From: an uncultured Bacillota bacterium
GTDB taxonomy: Bacteria > Bacillota > Clostridia > Lachnospirales > Lachnospiraceae
NCBI GenBank assembly: GCA_949291945.1
Contig: CASEXH010000021.1
Coordinates: forward strand, 1-64,000
Length of the DNA stretch: 64,000 nt
Direction: 5' to 3'
Positions 7,307 through 16,373 of this stretch are shown here, in pieces; position 1 is the stretch's first letter, and the number at the start of each line of letters is the position of its first letter. Both the position numbers and the translations under genes were made by a program. The notes below the pieces were generated by a model that was not told the origin of the DNA, searched no databases, and was given only the letters and a program-made list of their open reading frames with translations.

Positions 7307-9406
7307 TTACACGGAGAAGAGGAGAGCGTCATAGGTAGGATATGGAAGCTCCTCATCCGGAATTTTTGCTTCGGCTTCATCGGCGGCTGCCCGCAGCTCA
7401 TCCATAGTAGCGAGAACGGTCTTATGGCAGTAGTCTGCAGATTCCTGCATGGAGCCTTTTTTATCGATCTCCTGGATCTCTTCATCCAGTGTAGACAGAG
7501 CAGATGAAATCTTTTCGTAGGCATCCCCCAGAGAAGAAACCAGACTTTCAGCAGAAGCGGTAGGTACAGAAGGCGCCAGCGCTTTCATGGCCAGAGCATT
7601 GTCTGACACGGAAGCTGCATAGCTGCTTACTGCAGGAAGGAAGTCTTTGGTCAGCATTTCCTTCATAGTCTTTGCCTCAATGCCGATGGTTTTTACATAG
7701 TTCTCAAGAAGAATCTCGTAACGGGAGAAGATTTCTTCTTTTGTAAAGATGTGATGCTTTGTGAAAAGCTCCACGTTCTTGTCAGAGATAAACTGAGGGA
7801 GGCAGTCAGGAGTAGATTCCAGATTGTATAAACCTCTCTTTTTGGCTTCTTCTACCCACTCTTCTGTGTATCCGTTTCCGTTGAAGATTACTTTTTTATG
7901 TTTTTTAATGGCACGTTTGATCAGTTCATGTACAGCGTGCTCCATATCTTCCGGTGCAGTTCCTTCCAGCTCTTTGGAAAACTGAGACAGAGCTTCTGCC
8001 ACTGCTGTGTTCAGGATAATATTTGGCGTTGCCACAGAAGCAGAGGAACCAAGCATACGGAACTCAAATTTGTTTCCGGTAAAGGCGAAAGGTGAAGTAC
8101 GGTTTCTGTCCGTGTTGTCTTTCATAAAATGAGGAAGCACATGTGCGCCGGTCTCCAGCTGTACGCTTTGATGCTCGTCAAAGTAAGTATCATCTTCAAT
8201 AGATTTCAGAACTGCGGTCAGTTCATCTCCCAGGAAAATGGATACGATAGCCGGCGGAGCTTCGTTGCCGCCCAGCCTGTGATCATTTCCGGCGCTGGCT
8301 GCGGAAACACGCATCAGATCCGCATATTCGTCCACGGCTTTGATAACCGCCATCAGGAATACCAGGAACTGGATATTCTGATCCGGCGTTTTTCCCGGAT
8401 CTAACAGGTTTTCTCCTGTATTTGTAGAGATAGACCAGTTGTTGTGCTTGCCGCTTCCGTTGATGCCTTCAAAAGGTTTTTCATGGAGCAGGCAGGCAAG
8501 GCCGTGTTTATCTGCCACTTTTTTCATGATCTCCATGGTCAGCTGGTTGTGGTCAACGGCCACGTTGGCGGTATCAAAGATAGGCGCCAGTTCATGCTGA
8601 GAAGGAGCTACTTCGTTGTGTTTTGTCTTAGCAGGGATTCCAAGCTTCCACAGCTCCTCATCCAGGTCATGCATATAAGCGGCAACTCTTGGCTTCAGAG
8701 CGCCGAAGTAGTGATCTTCCATTTCCTGTCCTCTGGGTGCGGAAGCTCCCATTAAAGTTCTTCCGCAGAGAACCAGGTCACGGCGCTGTTTGTATAAATC
8801 TTTATCTACAAGGAAATATTCCTGCTCTGGTCCGATGGTGGTGGAAACATGAGTTACGGCTGTATTGCCCAGAATGTGCAGGATCTTTACTGCCTCATTG
8901 CTCAGGGCTTCCATGGAGCGGAGCAGAGGAGTTTTCTTATCCAGAGCTTCTCCGCCATAGGAACAGAAAGCTGTAGGAATATACAGGGTTCCGTCTTTGA
9001 TAAAGGCCGGAGAGGTAGGATCCCATGCGGTGTATCCTCTGGCTTCGAAGGTAGCTCTCAGTCCTCCTGAAGGGAAGCTGGACGCATCCGGCTCGCCTTT
9101 CACAAGTTCTTTTCCGGAAAAATCCATGATCACTTCTCCGTTTGAAGTGGGGGAGATAAAGCTGTCATGTTTTTCAGCGGTAAAGCCTGTCATAGGCTGG
9201 AACCAATGTGTAAAATGGGTAGCGCCGTTCTCTACGGCCCATTCTTTCATGGCAACTGCCACAGAGTTTGCTACTTCCAGCTCCAGATGGGTGCCGTTCT
9301 CAATGGTTTTCTTAAGAGCTTTGTAAACATCTTTCGGAAGTTTGTTTCTCATGACCTTATCATTAAATACCAGGCTTCCGTATAAAGCAGGAATATCTTT
9401 TTTCAT
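7307..9406 (-). CDS. glnN: Glutamine synthetase type III
   Basis: 699 residues, the length typical of GS III and much longer than GS I. It forms glutamine from glutamate, ammonia and ATP. Recognisable GS III features are the N-terminus with FNDKVMRNKLPKDVY, the active-site segments EVAPSQHELAPIFD and NGSGKHNNWSIS, and the ATP-site region GNDHRLGGNEAPPAI. It is the first gene of a minus-strand pair with purF. The leader carries a promoter and an early terminator-like hairpin, so its expression is probably attenuated. A second, type I enzyme is encoded at 18626. Strong ribosome site (AAAGGAG) before the ATG. Confidence 0.95.
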   Translation of the reverse strand: MKKDIPALYGSLVFNDKVMRNKLPKDVYKALKKTIENGTHLELEVANSVAVAMKEWAVENGATHFTHWFQPMTGFTAEKHDSFISPTSNGEVIMDFSGKELVKGEPDASSFPSGGLRATFEARGYTAWDPTSPAFIKDGTLYIPTAFCSYGGEALDKKTPLLRSMEALSNEAVKILHILGNTAVTHVSTTIGPEQEYFLVDKDLYKQRRDLVLCGRTLMGASAPRGQEMEDHYFGALKPRVAAYMHDLDEELWKLGIPAKTKHNEVAPSQHELAPIFDTANVAVDHNQLTMEIMKKVADKHGLACLLHEKPFEGINGSGKHNNWSISTNTGENLLDPGKTPDQNIQFLVFLMAVIKAVDEYADLMRVSAASAGNDHRLGGNEAPPAIVSIFLGDELTAVLKSIEDDTYFDEHQSVQLETGAHVLPHFMKDNTDRNRTSPFAFTGNKFEFRMLGSSASVATPNIILNTAVAEALSQFSKELEGTAPEDMEHAVHELIKRAIKKHKKVIFNGNGYTEEWVEEAKKRGLYNLESTPDCLPQFISDKNVELFTKHHIFTKEEIFSRYEILLENYVKTIGIEAKTMKEMLTKDFLPAVSSYAASVSDNALAMKALAPSVPTASAESLVSSLGDAYEKISSALSTLDEEIQEIDKKGSMQESADYCHKTVLATMDELRAAADEAEAKIPDEELPYPTYDALLFSV

Positions 9407-9461
9407 AGTATGCTCCTTTCCTACAGATTCCTTTTGCAGAATCTGTTTTCCATAGAAATAG

Positions 9462-9494
9462 AAAAAGCGCCCTGGATATCTCTATCCAAAGCGC
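9462..9494 (-). promoter_or_regulatory. Leader terminator/attenuator of glnN
   Basis: On the minus strand GCGCTTTGGATA pairs with TATCCAGGGCGC (two G-U pairs) and is followed by five T, giving a terminator 12-25 bases after the likely start site. Drawn with one pair fewer, the tip is the hexaloop AGAGAT, with A at position 1 and G at position 4 as in ANTAR target loops. Confidence 0.65.
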
Positions 9495-9512
9495 CTTTGC
9501 TTTACGTTGTGT

Positions 9513-9542
9513 AGTATATACTCAGGGAAAGAAAAATGTCAA
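9513..9542 (-). promoter_or_regulatory. Promoter of glnN-purF
   Basis: On the minus strand TTGACA (9537-9542), 18-bp spacer, TATACT (9513-9518). It lies directly upstream of the leader hairpin. Confidence 0.75.
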
Positions 9543-9619
9543 TCCCTTTTTTGAAATTTTTTAAAATTCTTTTCCTTTCTGTTTAAAAAAGCCGGGAGCA
9601 GGGGATACTTAGATATCCT

Positions 9620-9681
9620 TATGATGCCATATGTCTGCAGGGAGTCATGAGCGCTATGACCTGAAAAATCCTGGCATCATA
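9620..9681 (+). other. Structured leader before the HPr-like gene
   Basis: Perfect 10-bp stem TATGATGCCA (9620-9629) with TGGCATCATA (9672-9681), enclosing a smaller hairpin GTCAT/ATGAC (9644-9648, 9656-9660). It ends 23 bases before the start of the HPr-like gene. It has no T-run, so it is not a plain terminator. It is probably a structured 5' UTR or a protein site. Confidence 0.45.
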
Positions 9682-9704
9682 GTATAAAGCAGGAGGTTGT
9701 TTTT

Positions 9705-9929
9705 ATGGAAGATATGAAGATATGTCTGAAAAAGCCGGACGATGTAAAGGAATTTGTCCGGGCGGCAAGAAAATGTGACTTCGATGTGGACCTGGCCTAT
9801 AACAGCGCCGTAGTAGACGGGAAATCTATATTAGGAGTATTTGCCCTGGGACTGGAGAAACCTCTTGTGGTGAGCTGCCACGGAGAAAACAGAGAGTTTC
9901 GCCAGAGTATCCAGAAATTTCAGTTATAA
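9705..9929 (+). CDS. Small HPr-like protein
   Basis: 74 residues, about the size of an HPr domain (85-90) but short. The order of segments fits the PTS HPr fold: a first strand (MKICLKKPDDV), a helix (KEFVRAARKCDFDVDLAY), then VDGKSILGVFALGLEKPLVVSC, which is the characteristic HPr 'K-SILG...L' stretch. The region that normally carries the phosphorylated histidine (GLHARPA) is replaced by KPDDVKEF, with no histidine. It therefore cannot act as a normal phosphocarrier and may be regulatory. A good AGGAGG ribosome site precedes it. Confidence 0.75.
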   Translation: MEDMKICLKKPDDVKEFVRAARKCDFDVDLAYNSAVVDGKSILGVFALGLEKPLVVSCHGENREFRQSIQKFQL

Positions 9930-9949
9930 AAATTTTTTCAAAACAGGGA

Positions 9950-9978
9950 TTTACAAAATGAAAAAAATCGGTTATAGT
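9950..9978 (+). promoter_or_regulatory. Promoter of pyrG-gltB-gltD
   Basis: TTTACA (9950-9955), 17-bp spacer, TATAGT (9973-9978). A terminator-like leader hairpin follows about 30 bases downstream. Confidence 0.7.
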
Positions 9979-10009
9979 AGACAGCAGTTATGAATAAAGT
10001 TATGACGAA

Positions 10010-10049
10010 GGCGTCAGAATTTCTGTTTGGGAGATTCTGACGCCTTTTT
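10010..10049 (+). promoter_or_regulatory. Leader terminator/attenuator of pyrG operon
   Basis: Perfect stem GGCGTCAGAAT (10010-10020) with ATTCTGACGCC (10034-10044), followed by five T. It sits between the promoter and pyrG, so read-through must be controlled. pyrG of other Firmicutes is also attenuated, by reiterative transcription; whether that applies here is unknown. Confidence 0.75.
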
Positions 10050-10114
10050 GTGCGATACGCCCCGGCAAGCGACTGCCGTGCTTGCACGAGCAGGCATTTG
10101 CCGGGCAACGGACA

Positions 10115-10182
10115 GCGACAGGCTTTGCCTGGAGCTGCCCGCAGTATCGCATCGGGTAGGAAAGGACTCTTTCCTACCCGAT
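10115..10182. repeat. Dispersed intergenic repeat, copy B
   Basis: Pairs with copy A at 5565-5633. The last part is a perfect hairpin, TCGGGTAGGAAAG / CTTTCCTACCCGA around GACT. Just upstream, TGCGATAC near 10051 could pair with GTATCGCA near 10144, enclosing the whole element. It lies in the long pyrG 5' UTR. Confidence 0.7.
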
Positions 10183-10205
10183 CATTGTAGAAGGAGGAAA
10201 ATGTG

Positions 10206-11822
10206 ATGGTAAAATATGTATTCGTAACCGGAGGAGTGGTCTCAGGCCTGGGCAAAGGGATCACGGCTGCCTCTCTGGGAAGGCTTTTGAAAGCAAGAGG
10301 GTATCAGGTGACCATGCAGAAATTTGACCCTTACATTAATATGGACCCGGGCACTATGAACCCTATCCAACACGGAGAAGTCTTTGTTACTGATGACGGC
10401 ACAGAGACAGATCTGGACCTGGGACATTATGAGAGATTTATTGATGAAAGCCTGGATAAAAATTCAAATGTGACTACGGGAAAGATTTACTGGACAGTGC
10501 TTCAGAAGGAACGTCACGGGGATTATGGCGGCGGCACGGTACAGGTCATCCCTCACATTACCAATGAGATCAAAAGCCGGTTTTACAGAGGAAAAACTCC
10601 TGAGGAAGACCGGATTGCGATTATAGAAGTGGGAGGAACTGCAGGAGATATTGAGAGCCAGCCTTTCCTGGAAGCCATCCGTCAGTTCCAGCATGATGTT
10701 GGAAAGGAAAACGCAGTGCTGATCCACGTGACCCTGGTACCTTATCTGAAAGCTTCCGGAGAACTGAAGACCAAGCCTACTCAGGCCAGTGTAAAAGAAC
10801 TTCAGAGCATGGGTCTGTGGCCGGATGTATTGGTATGCCGTTCGGAGTATCGGCTGTCTGATGAGCTGAAAGACAAGATCGCACTGTTCTGTAATGTACC
10901 GCCCAATCATGTACTCCAGAATCTGGATGTGGAATACCTGTATGAGGCCCCTCTGGCTATGGAAAAAGAACATCTGGCTCAGGTGGTCTGTGAATGTCTT
11001 CATATCCCATGCCCGGAACCGGACCTTACAGACTGGACGGCTATGGTGGAGAACCTGCGGAATCCCCAGTCTGAGACAGAAATCGCTATCGTAGGGAAAT
11101 ACATCCAGCTTCATGACGCTTACTTAAGTGTGGTAGAAGCTTTAAAACACGGCGGTATCGCCAGCCGGGTAAACGTCAATATCCGCTGGGTAGACTCAGA
11201 AGAAATCGAGAGCCAGGGCTGCCAGGCGCTTTTGAAAGGTGTAGACGGAATCCTGATCCCGGGAGGCTTTGGACACAGAGGAACGGAAGGAAAGATCCAG
11301 GCTGTAAAATATGCCAGGGAAAACAAGATTCCATTCCTGGGAATCTGTCTGGGCATGCAGATGGCTATTGTAGAATTTGCCAGAAATGTAGCCGGTTTTA
11401 AGGACGCCAACAGCGCAGAACTGAATCCTGACACCATGCACCCGGTGATCTATCTTATGCCGGAACAGAACGGCGTGGAAAATATCGGAGGAACCCTCCG
11501 GCTGGGAGCTTATCCCTGTGTGCTGAAAGAGGGAACAAAGGCATATGAATTATACGGAGCAAAAGAAATTTCCGAGCGTCACAGACACCGCTATGAAGTA
11601 AACAACGACTACCGGTCTGCTCTGGAAGAACATGGAATGACCATGGCAGGTCTTTCCCCTGACGGACGGATCGTGGAAATGATAGAGCTGAAGGATCACC
11701 CCTTCTTCATTGGAACTCAGGGGCATCCGGAACTGAAATCCAGACCAAACCGTGCACATCCGCTGTTCCGAGGATTCGTAAAAGCAGCAGACGAGTATGG
11801 AAGAGGAAAAAGAAACAGATAG
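10206..11822 (+). CDS. pyrG: CTP synthase
   Basis: 538 residues from the ATG at 10206, with ribosome site GAAGGAGG upstream; the family begins [18 protein letters not shown]. It aminates UTP to CTP using glutamine and ATP. The N-terminal amidoligase domain has SGLGKGIT (13-20) and [14 protein letters not shown]. The C-terminal class I glutamine amidotransferase has the nucleophile in GICLGMQ (C381) and the HPE triad part in [11 protein letters not shown]. It is followed 13 bases later by gltB, so these two glutamine-related functions share a transcript. Possible control by the leader hairpin at 10010. Confidence 0.97.
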   Translation: MVKYVFVTGGVVSGLGKGITAASLGRLLKARGYQVTMQKFDPYINMDPGTMNPIQHGEVFVTDDGTETDLDLGHYERFIDESLDKNSNVTTGKIYWTVLQKERHGDYGGGTVQVIPHITNEIKSRFYRGKTPEEDRIAIIEVGGTAGDIESQPFLEAIRQFQHDVGKENAVLIHVTLVPYLKASGELKTKPTQASVKELQSMGLWPDVLVCRSEYRLSDELKDKIALFCNVPPNHVLQNLDVEYLYEAPLAMEKEHLAQVVCECLHIPCPEPDLTDWTAMVENLRNPQSETEIAIVGKYIQLHDAYLSVVEALKHGGIASRVNVNIRWVDSEEIESQGCQALLKGVDGILIPGGFGHRGTEGKIQAVKYARENKIPFLGICLGMQMAIVEFARNVAGFKDANSAELNPDTMHPVIYLMPEQNGVENIGGTLRLGAYPCVLKEGTKAYELYGAKEISERHRHRYEVNNDYRSALEEHGMTMAGLSPDGRIVEMIELKDHPFFIGTQGHPELKSRPNRAHPLFRGFVKAADEYGRGKRNR

Positions 11823-11835
11823 GGAGGAAAATGTG

Positions 11836-14800
11836 ATGAGAGAACAACAACAGGGACTGTACAGTCCCGCCTTTGAACATGACAACTGTGGAATCGGCGC
11901 AGTGGTAAACAGCAAGGGAATCAAGAGCCATCTGACGGTGGAGAGAGCACTCCATATCGTGGAGAACCTGGAACACAGAGCCGGAAAAGATGCAGAGGGA
12001 AAGACAGGAGACGGCGTGGGAATCCTTCTTCAGATTTCTCATAAATTCTTTTCCAAGGTCTGTAAAAAAATGGGGATCGATCTGGGAGGAGAGAGAGAAT
12101 ATGGTATTGCCCAGCTTTTCTTTCCTCAGGATGAACTGAAAAGAAACCAGGCCAAGAAGATGTTTGAGATCATTGTGGAGAAAGAGGGACTGGAGCTTTT
12201 AGGTTTCCGTGAGGTTCCTGTATATCCGGATGTTCTGGGGCACAAGGCCAAAGAGTGTATGCCTCATATCATGCAGGCCTTTATTAAAAAACCGGAAAAT
12301 GTAGAAAAAGGACTGGATTTTGACCGGAAGCTGTACATTGCCCGGAGAGTCTTCGAGCAGAGTAACGATAATACTTATGTGGTTTCTATGTCCAGCCGTA
12401 CCATTGTGTATAAAGGTATGTTCCTGGTAGGCCAGCTTCGTACTTTTTTTGCGGATCTCCAGGATAAAGACTATGAATCTGCTATCGCTACTGTCCATTC
12501 CAGATTCAGCACCAATACAAACCCAAGCTGGGAGAGAGCCCATCCTAACCGTTTTATCGTACATAACGGGGAAATCAATACCATCCGGGGAAATGCGGAC
12601 AAAATGCTGGCAAGGGAAGAAAACATGGAGTCTCCTCATTTAAAGGATCAGCTTCACAAGATCCTTCCGGTAGTAAACCGCCAGGGGTCTGATTCTGCCA
12701 TGCTGGACAATACCCTGGAATTCCTGGTAATGAGCGGTATGGATCTGCCTCTGGCAGTAATGATCACCATTCCGGAGCCCTGGGCCAACAACCAGACCCT
12801 TTCCCAGGAGATCCGGGATTTCTATCAGTATTATGCAACCATGATGGAACCATGGGACGGTCCGGCCTCTATTGTATTTTCAGACGGCGATCTGCTGGGC
12901 GCTGTACTGGACAGAAACGGCCTTCGTCCTTCCAGATATTATGTTATGAAAAACGGTGATGTGATCCTGGCTTCTGAGGTGGGTGTTCTTCCTGTACCGG
13001 AAGAGGAGATTGTTCTGAAAGAAAGACTACATCCTGGGAAAATGCTTCTGGTAGATACTGTAAAAGGCAAGATTTTAAGCGATGAAGAGATCAAGGAGAT
13101 CTATGCTAATGCACAGCCTTACGGCGAGTGGCTGGACAGCAACCTCATCGAACTGAAGGACCTGAAGATCCCTAACATGCGGGTGGAGGAATATACTTCC
13201 GAGCAGAGAAGAAGACTTCAGAAGACTTTCGGATATACTTATGAAGAATATAGAAAGTCCATTTATGAAATGGCCTTAAAAGGCAGTGAAGGCATTGCTG
13301 CCATGGGCGTGGATACCCCTCTGGCAGTGTTGTCCAAGAGGAACCGTCCTCTCTTTGATTACTTTAAGCAGCTTTTTGCACAGGTTACCAATCCGCCGAT
13401 TGACGCCATTCGTGAAGAGATTGTTACCAGTACCACGGTTTATGTAGGAAAAGACGGAAACCTGCTGGAAGAAGTGCCGGAAAACTGCCAGGTACTGAAG
13501 ATCAACAATCCGATCCTGACCAATACAGACCTGTTAAAGATCAAGAACATGAAGGAAAAAGGCTTTAAGGTAGCGGTGGTTCCTATTACTTACTACAAGA
13601 GTACAAAGCTGGAAAGAGCCATTGACCGTCTTTTTGTAGAGGTGGATAAAGCCTATAAAGACGGGGCTAACATCCTGATTCTTTCCGACAGAGGGGTGGA
13701 TGAGAACCATGTGCCCATTCCTTCTCTGCTGGCGGTATCTGCGGTACACCAGCATCTGGTAGATACCAAGAAACAGACTTCTCTTTCTCTGATCCTGGAA
13801 TCCGGAGAACCAAGAGAGGTACATCATTTTGCAACCCTTCTTGGATATGGGGCCTGTGCAGTCAATCCATACCTGGCACTGGAGACGATCCAGGAGCTGA
13901 TCGATGAAAAATTGCTGGACAAAGATTATTATGCGGCAGTAAATGACTACAATTACGCTGTGATCCACGGCATTGTAAAAATTGCTTCCAAAATGGGTAT
14001 TTCCACCATCCAGTCCTATCAGGGCGCAAAGATCTTTGAGGCTATCGGTATTTCCCAGGAAGTCATCGATAAATATTTTGCAGGCACAGTCAGCCGTGTA
14101 GGCGGCATCACCTTGGATGACATTGCCAAAAACGTGGATGAGCTTCATTCCAAAGCCTTCGATCCCCTTGGAAGAGCAGTGGATCTCACTCTGGACAGCA
14201 TTGGAAAGCATAAGATGAGAAGTGGCGGCGAGGAACACCGGTACAATCCTGCAACTATCCACATGCTGCAGAAATCTACCCGTATGGGAGATTACGGCAT
14301 GTTTAAAGAATATACAAAAATGGTAGACGAGGAGAGAAGCGGAAATCTTCGTTCCTTAATGGACTTTAACTTCCCGGAAAAGGGAATCCCTATTGAAGAA
14401 GTGGAAAGTGTAGAGGACATTGTAAAACGGTTTAAGACCGGAGCTATGTCTTACGGCTCCATTTCCCAGGAAGCCCATGAGACTCTGGCTATTGCCATGA
14501 ATATGCTTCATGGAAAATCCAACACCGGTGAGGGTGGAGAAAGTGAAGAACGTCTGGATTCTGCAGGAACTGCTGTGGACAGATGTTCCGCCATCAAACA
14601 GGTGGCCAGCGCCCGTTTCGGCGTTACCAGCCGGTATCTGGTAAGCGCAAAAGAGATCCAGATCAAGATGGCTCAGGGAGCAAAACCTGGAGAGGGGGGA
14701 CATCTTCCTGCCAGAAAAGTGTATCCATGGATCGCCAAGACCAGACATTCAACCCCCGGGGTAAGCCTGATCTCTCCGCCGCCACATCACGATATTTATT

Positions 14801-16371
14801 CTATCGAGGATCTGGCCCAGCTGATCTATGACCTGAAAAATGCCAATAAATATGCACGTATTTCCGTAAAACTTGTTTCTGAGGCAGGTGTGGGAACCGT
14901 AGCTGCCGGCGTTGCCAAAGCAGGCGCCCAGGTTATCCTGATCTCCGGATATGACGGAGGTACCGGCGCAGCTCCGGAAAGCTCCATCCACAACGCAGGT
15001 CTTCCCTGGGAGCTGGGACTGGCAGAGACTCATCAGACTCTGCTGATGAACGGACTGAGAAGCCGTGTGATGATCGAGACAGATGGTAAGCTTATGAGCG
15101 GAAGAGACGTGGCTATCGCCGCCCTTCTGGGAGCAGAGGAATTCGGCTTTGCCACTGCGCCTCTGGTAACGATGGGCTGTGTGATGATGAGAGTCTGCAA
15201 CCTGGATACCTGCCCTGTTGGCGTGGCAACCCAGAATCCGGAACTTCGGAAACGCTTTACCGGAAAACCGGAATATGTGGTAAACTTTATGAGATTTATC
15301 GCTGAGGAACTCCGTGAATATATGGCGAAACTGGGCGTCCGTACCATTGACGAGATGGTAGGAAGAAGCGACCTTCTGAAAGTAAAGGATAAAGCTCAGA
15401 ATCCAATGGCTGCTAAGATCGACCTTAGTGCTATTCTGGAAAATCCTTTTGCAAAAGAAGAAGAACAGGTAACCTTTAACCCGGCGGATGTATACGACTT
15501 CCAGCTGGAGAAGACCCTGGACGAGAAAGTACTTCTGAAGAAATTTGCTTCTGCCCTGAAAAAAGGAGAAAAAGCTTCTGTATCTGTGGAAGTCAGCAAC
15601 ACAGACAGGACTTTCGGCACCATTCTGGGTGCAGAGATCACCAGACAGCATAAACACGGACTGCCGGAAGACACCCTGACTGTAAACTGCAAGGGAGCCG
15701 GCGGACAGAGCTTCGGCGCCTTTATCCCGAAAGGTCTGACCCTGAAACTGGAAGGAGATACCAACGATTATTACGGCAAAGGACTTTCCGGCGGAAAGCT
15801 GATCCTGTATCCGCCGAAAAACCGGAAATACTCTGCCCAGGATAATATGATCGCCGGTAACGTAGCTCTTTACGGAGCCACCAGCGGAAAAGTATTTATA
15901 AGCGGTATTGCAGGAGAACGTTTTGCCGTAAGAAACTCCGGCGCCTATGCGGTAGTAGAAGGGGTAGGAGAACATGGCTGCGAATACATGACCGGAGGCC
16001 GTGTGGTGATCCTTGGATCTACAGGAAAGAATTTTGCCGCAGGTATGAGCGGCGGTATCGCTTATGTATTAGATGAAAACAATACTCTTTATAAAAATCT
16101 GAATAAAGATATGATTTCCATTGAACAGGTGGAAAGCAAGGTAGATGTTCATGAACTGAAAAGCCTGATTGAGGAGCATGTACAGTATACCGGCTCTGAG
16201 AGAGGAAAAGAAATCCTGGAAAACTTCACCGAATATCTTCCGAAGTTTAAGAAGATCATTCCTGATGATTACAAGAGAATGACATCCCTGAGCATTAAGC
16301 TGGAGGAACAGGGAATGAGTACAGAACAGGCACAGTTGGAAGCATTTACAGAAGTATTTTCGGAGGTATAA
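11836..16371 (+). CDS. gltB: Glutamate synthase, large (alpha) subunit
   Basis: 1512 residues from the ATG at 11836 (site AGGGAGG 5 bases upstream), the usual size. It transfers the amide of glutamine to 2-oxoglutarate. A 17-residue propeptide precedes the catalytic cysteine C18 (CGIGAVVNSKG) of the N-terminal glutaminase domain. The central and FMN domains include the 3Fe-4S cysteines C-x5-C-x4-C at 1115, 1121 and 1126 (CVMMRVCNLDTCPVG). The C-terminal beta-helix domain (GXXG repeats, about 1300-1450) is intact. It works with GltD, encoded two bases later, and with glutamine synthetase forms the GS-GOGAT cycle. Confidence 0.97.
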   Translation: MREQQQGLYSPAFEHDNCGIGAVVNSKGIKSHLTVERALHIVENLEHRAGKDAEGKTGDGVGILLQISHKFFSKVCKKMGIDLGGEREYGIAQLFFPQDELKRNQAKKMFEIIVEKEGLELLGFREVPVYPDVLGHKAKECMPHIMQAFIKKPENVEKGLDFDRKLYIARRVFEQSNDNTYVVSMSSRTIVYKGMFLVGQLRTFFADLQDKDYESAIATVHSRFSTNTNPSWERAHPNRFIVHNGEINTIRGNADKMLAREENMESPHLKDQLHKILPVVNRQGSDSAMLDNTLEFLVMSGMDLPLAVMITIPEPWANNQTLSQEIRDFYQYYATMMEPWDGPASIVFSDGDLLGAVLDRNGLRPSRYYVMKNGDVILASEVGVLPVPEEEIVLKERLHPGKMLLVDTVKGKILSDEEIKEIYANAQPYGEWLDSNLIELKDLKIPNMRVEEYTSEQRRRLQKTFGYTYEEYRKSIYEMALKGSEGIAAMGVDTPLAVLSKRNRPLFDYFKQLFAQVTNPPIDAIREEIVTSTTVYVGKDGNLLEEVPENCQVLKINNPILTNTDLLKIKNMKEKGFKVAVVPITYYKSTKLERAIDRLFVEVDKAYKDGANILILSDRGVDENHVPIPSLLAVSAVHQHLVDTKKQTSLSLILESGEPREVHHFATLLGYGACAVNPYLALETIQELIDEKLLDKDYYAAVNDYNYAVIHGIVKIASKMGISTIQSYQGAKIFEAIGISQEVIDKYFAGTVSRVGGITLDDIAKNVDELHSKAFDPLGRAVDLTLDSIGKHKMRSGGEEHRYNPATIHMLQKSTRMGDYGMFKEYTKMVDEERSGNLRSLMDFNFPEKGIPIEEVESVEDIVKRFKTGAMSYGSISQEAHETLAIAMNMLHGKSNTGEGGESEERLDSAGTAVDRCSAIKQVASARFGVTSRYLVSAKEIQIKMAQGAKPGEGGHLPARKVYPWIAKTRHSTPGVSLISPPPHHDIYSIEDLAQLIYDLKNANKYARISVKLVSEAGVGTVAAGVAKAGAQVILISGYDGGTGAAPESSIHNAGLPWELGLAETHQTLLMNGLRSRVMIETDGKLMSGRDVAIAALLGAEEFGFATAPLVTMGCVMMRVCNLDTCPVGVATQNPELRKRFTGKPEYVVNFMRFIAEELREYMAKLGVRTIDEMVGRSDLLKVKDKAQNPMAAKIDLSAILENPFAKEEEQVTFNPADVYDFQLEKTLDEKVLLKKFASALKKGEKASVSVEVSNTDRTFGTILGAEITRQHKHGLPEDTLTVNCKGAGGQSFGAFIPKGLTLKLEGDTNDYYGKGLSGGKLILYPPKNRKYSAQDNMIAGNVALYGATSGKVFISGIAGERFAVRNSGAYAVVEGVGEHGCEYMTGGRVVILGSTGKNFAAGMSGGIAYVLDENNTLYKNLNKDMISIEQVESKVDVHELKSLIEEHVQYTGSERGKEILENFTEYLPKFKKIIPDDYKRMTSLSIKLEEQGMSTEQAQLEAFTEVFSEV

Positions 16372-16373
16372 AG

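Noticed and set aside
9406..9704. Possible extra gene between glnN and the HPr-like gene
   Set aside because: No ORF with a start and ribosome site; the region is accounted for by divergent promoter, leader hairpin and structured leader.
10010..10049. ANTAR hexaloop target in the pyrG leader
   Set aside because: The best fold has a seven-base loop without the A1/G4 pattern, so only a plain terminator can be claimed.
14749..15975. 408-residue minus-strand ORF inside gltB
   Set aside because: Antisense shadow of a well-recognised gene; no ribosome site and no family likeness.
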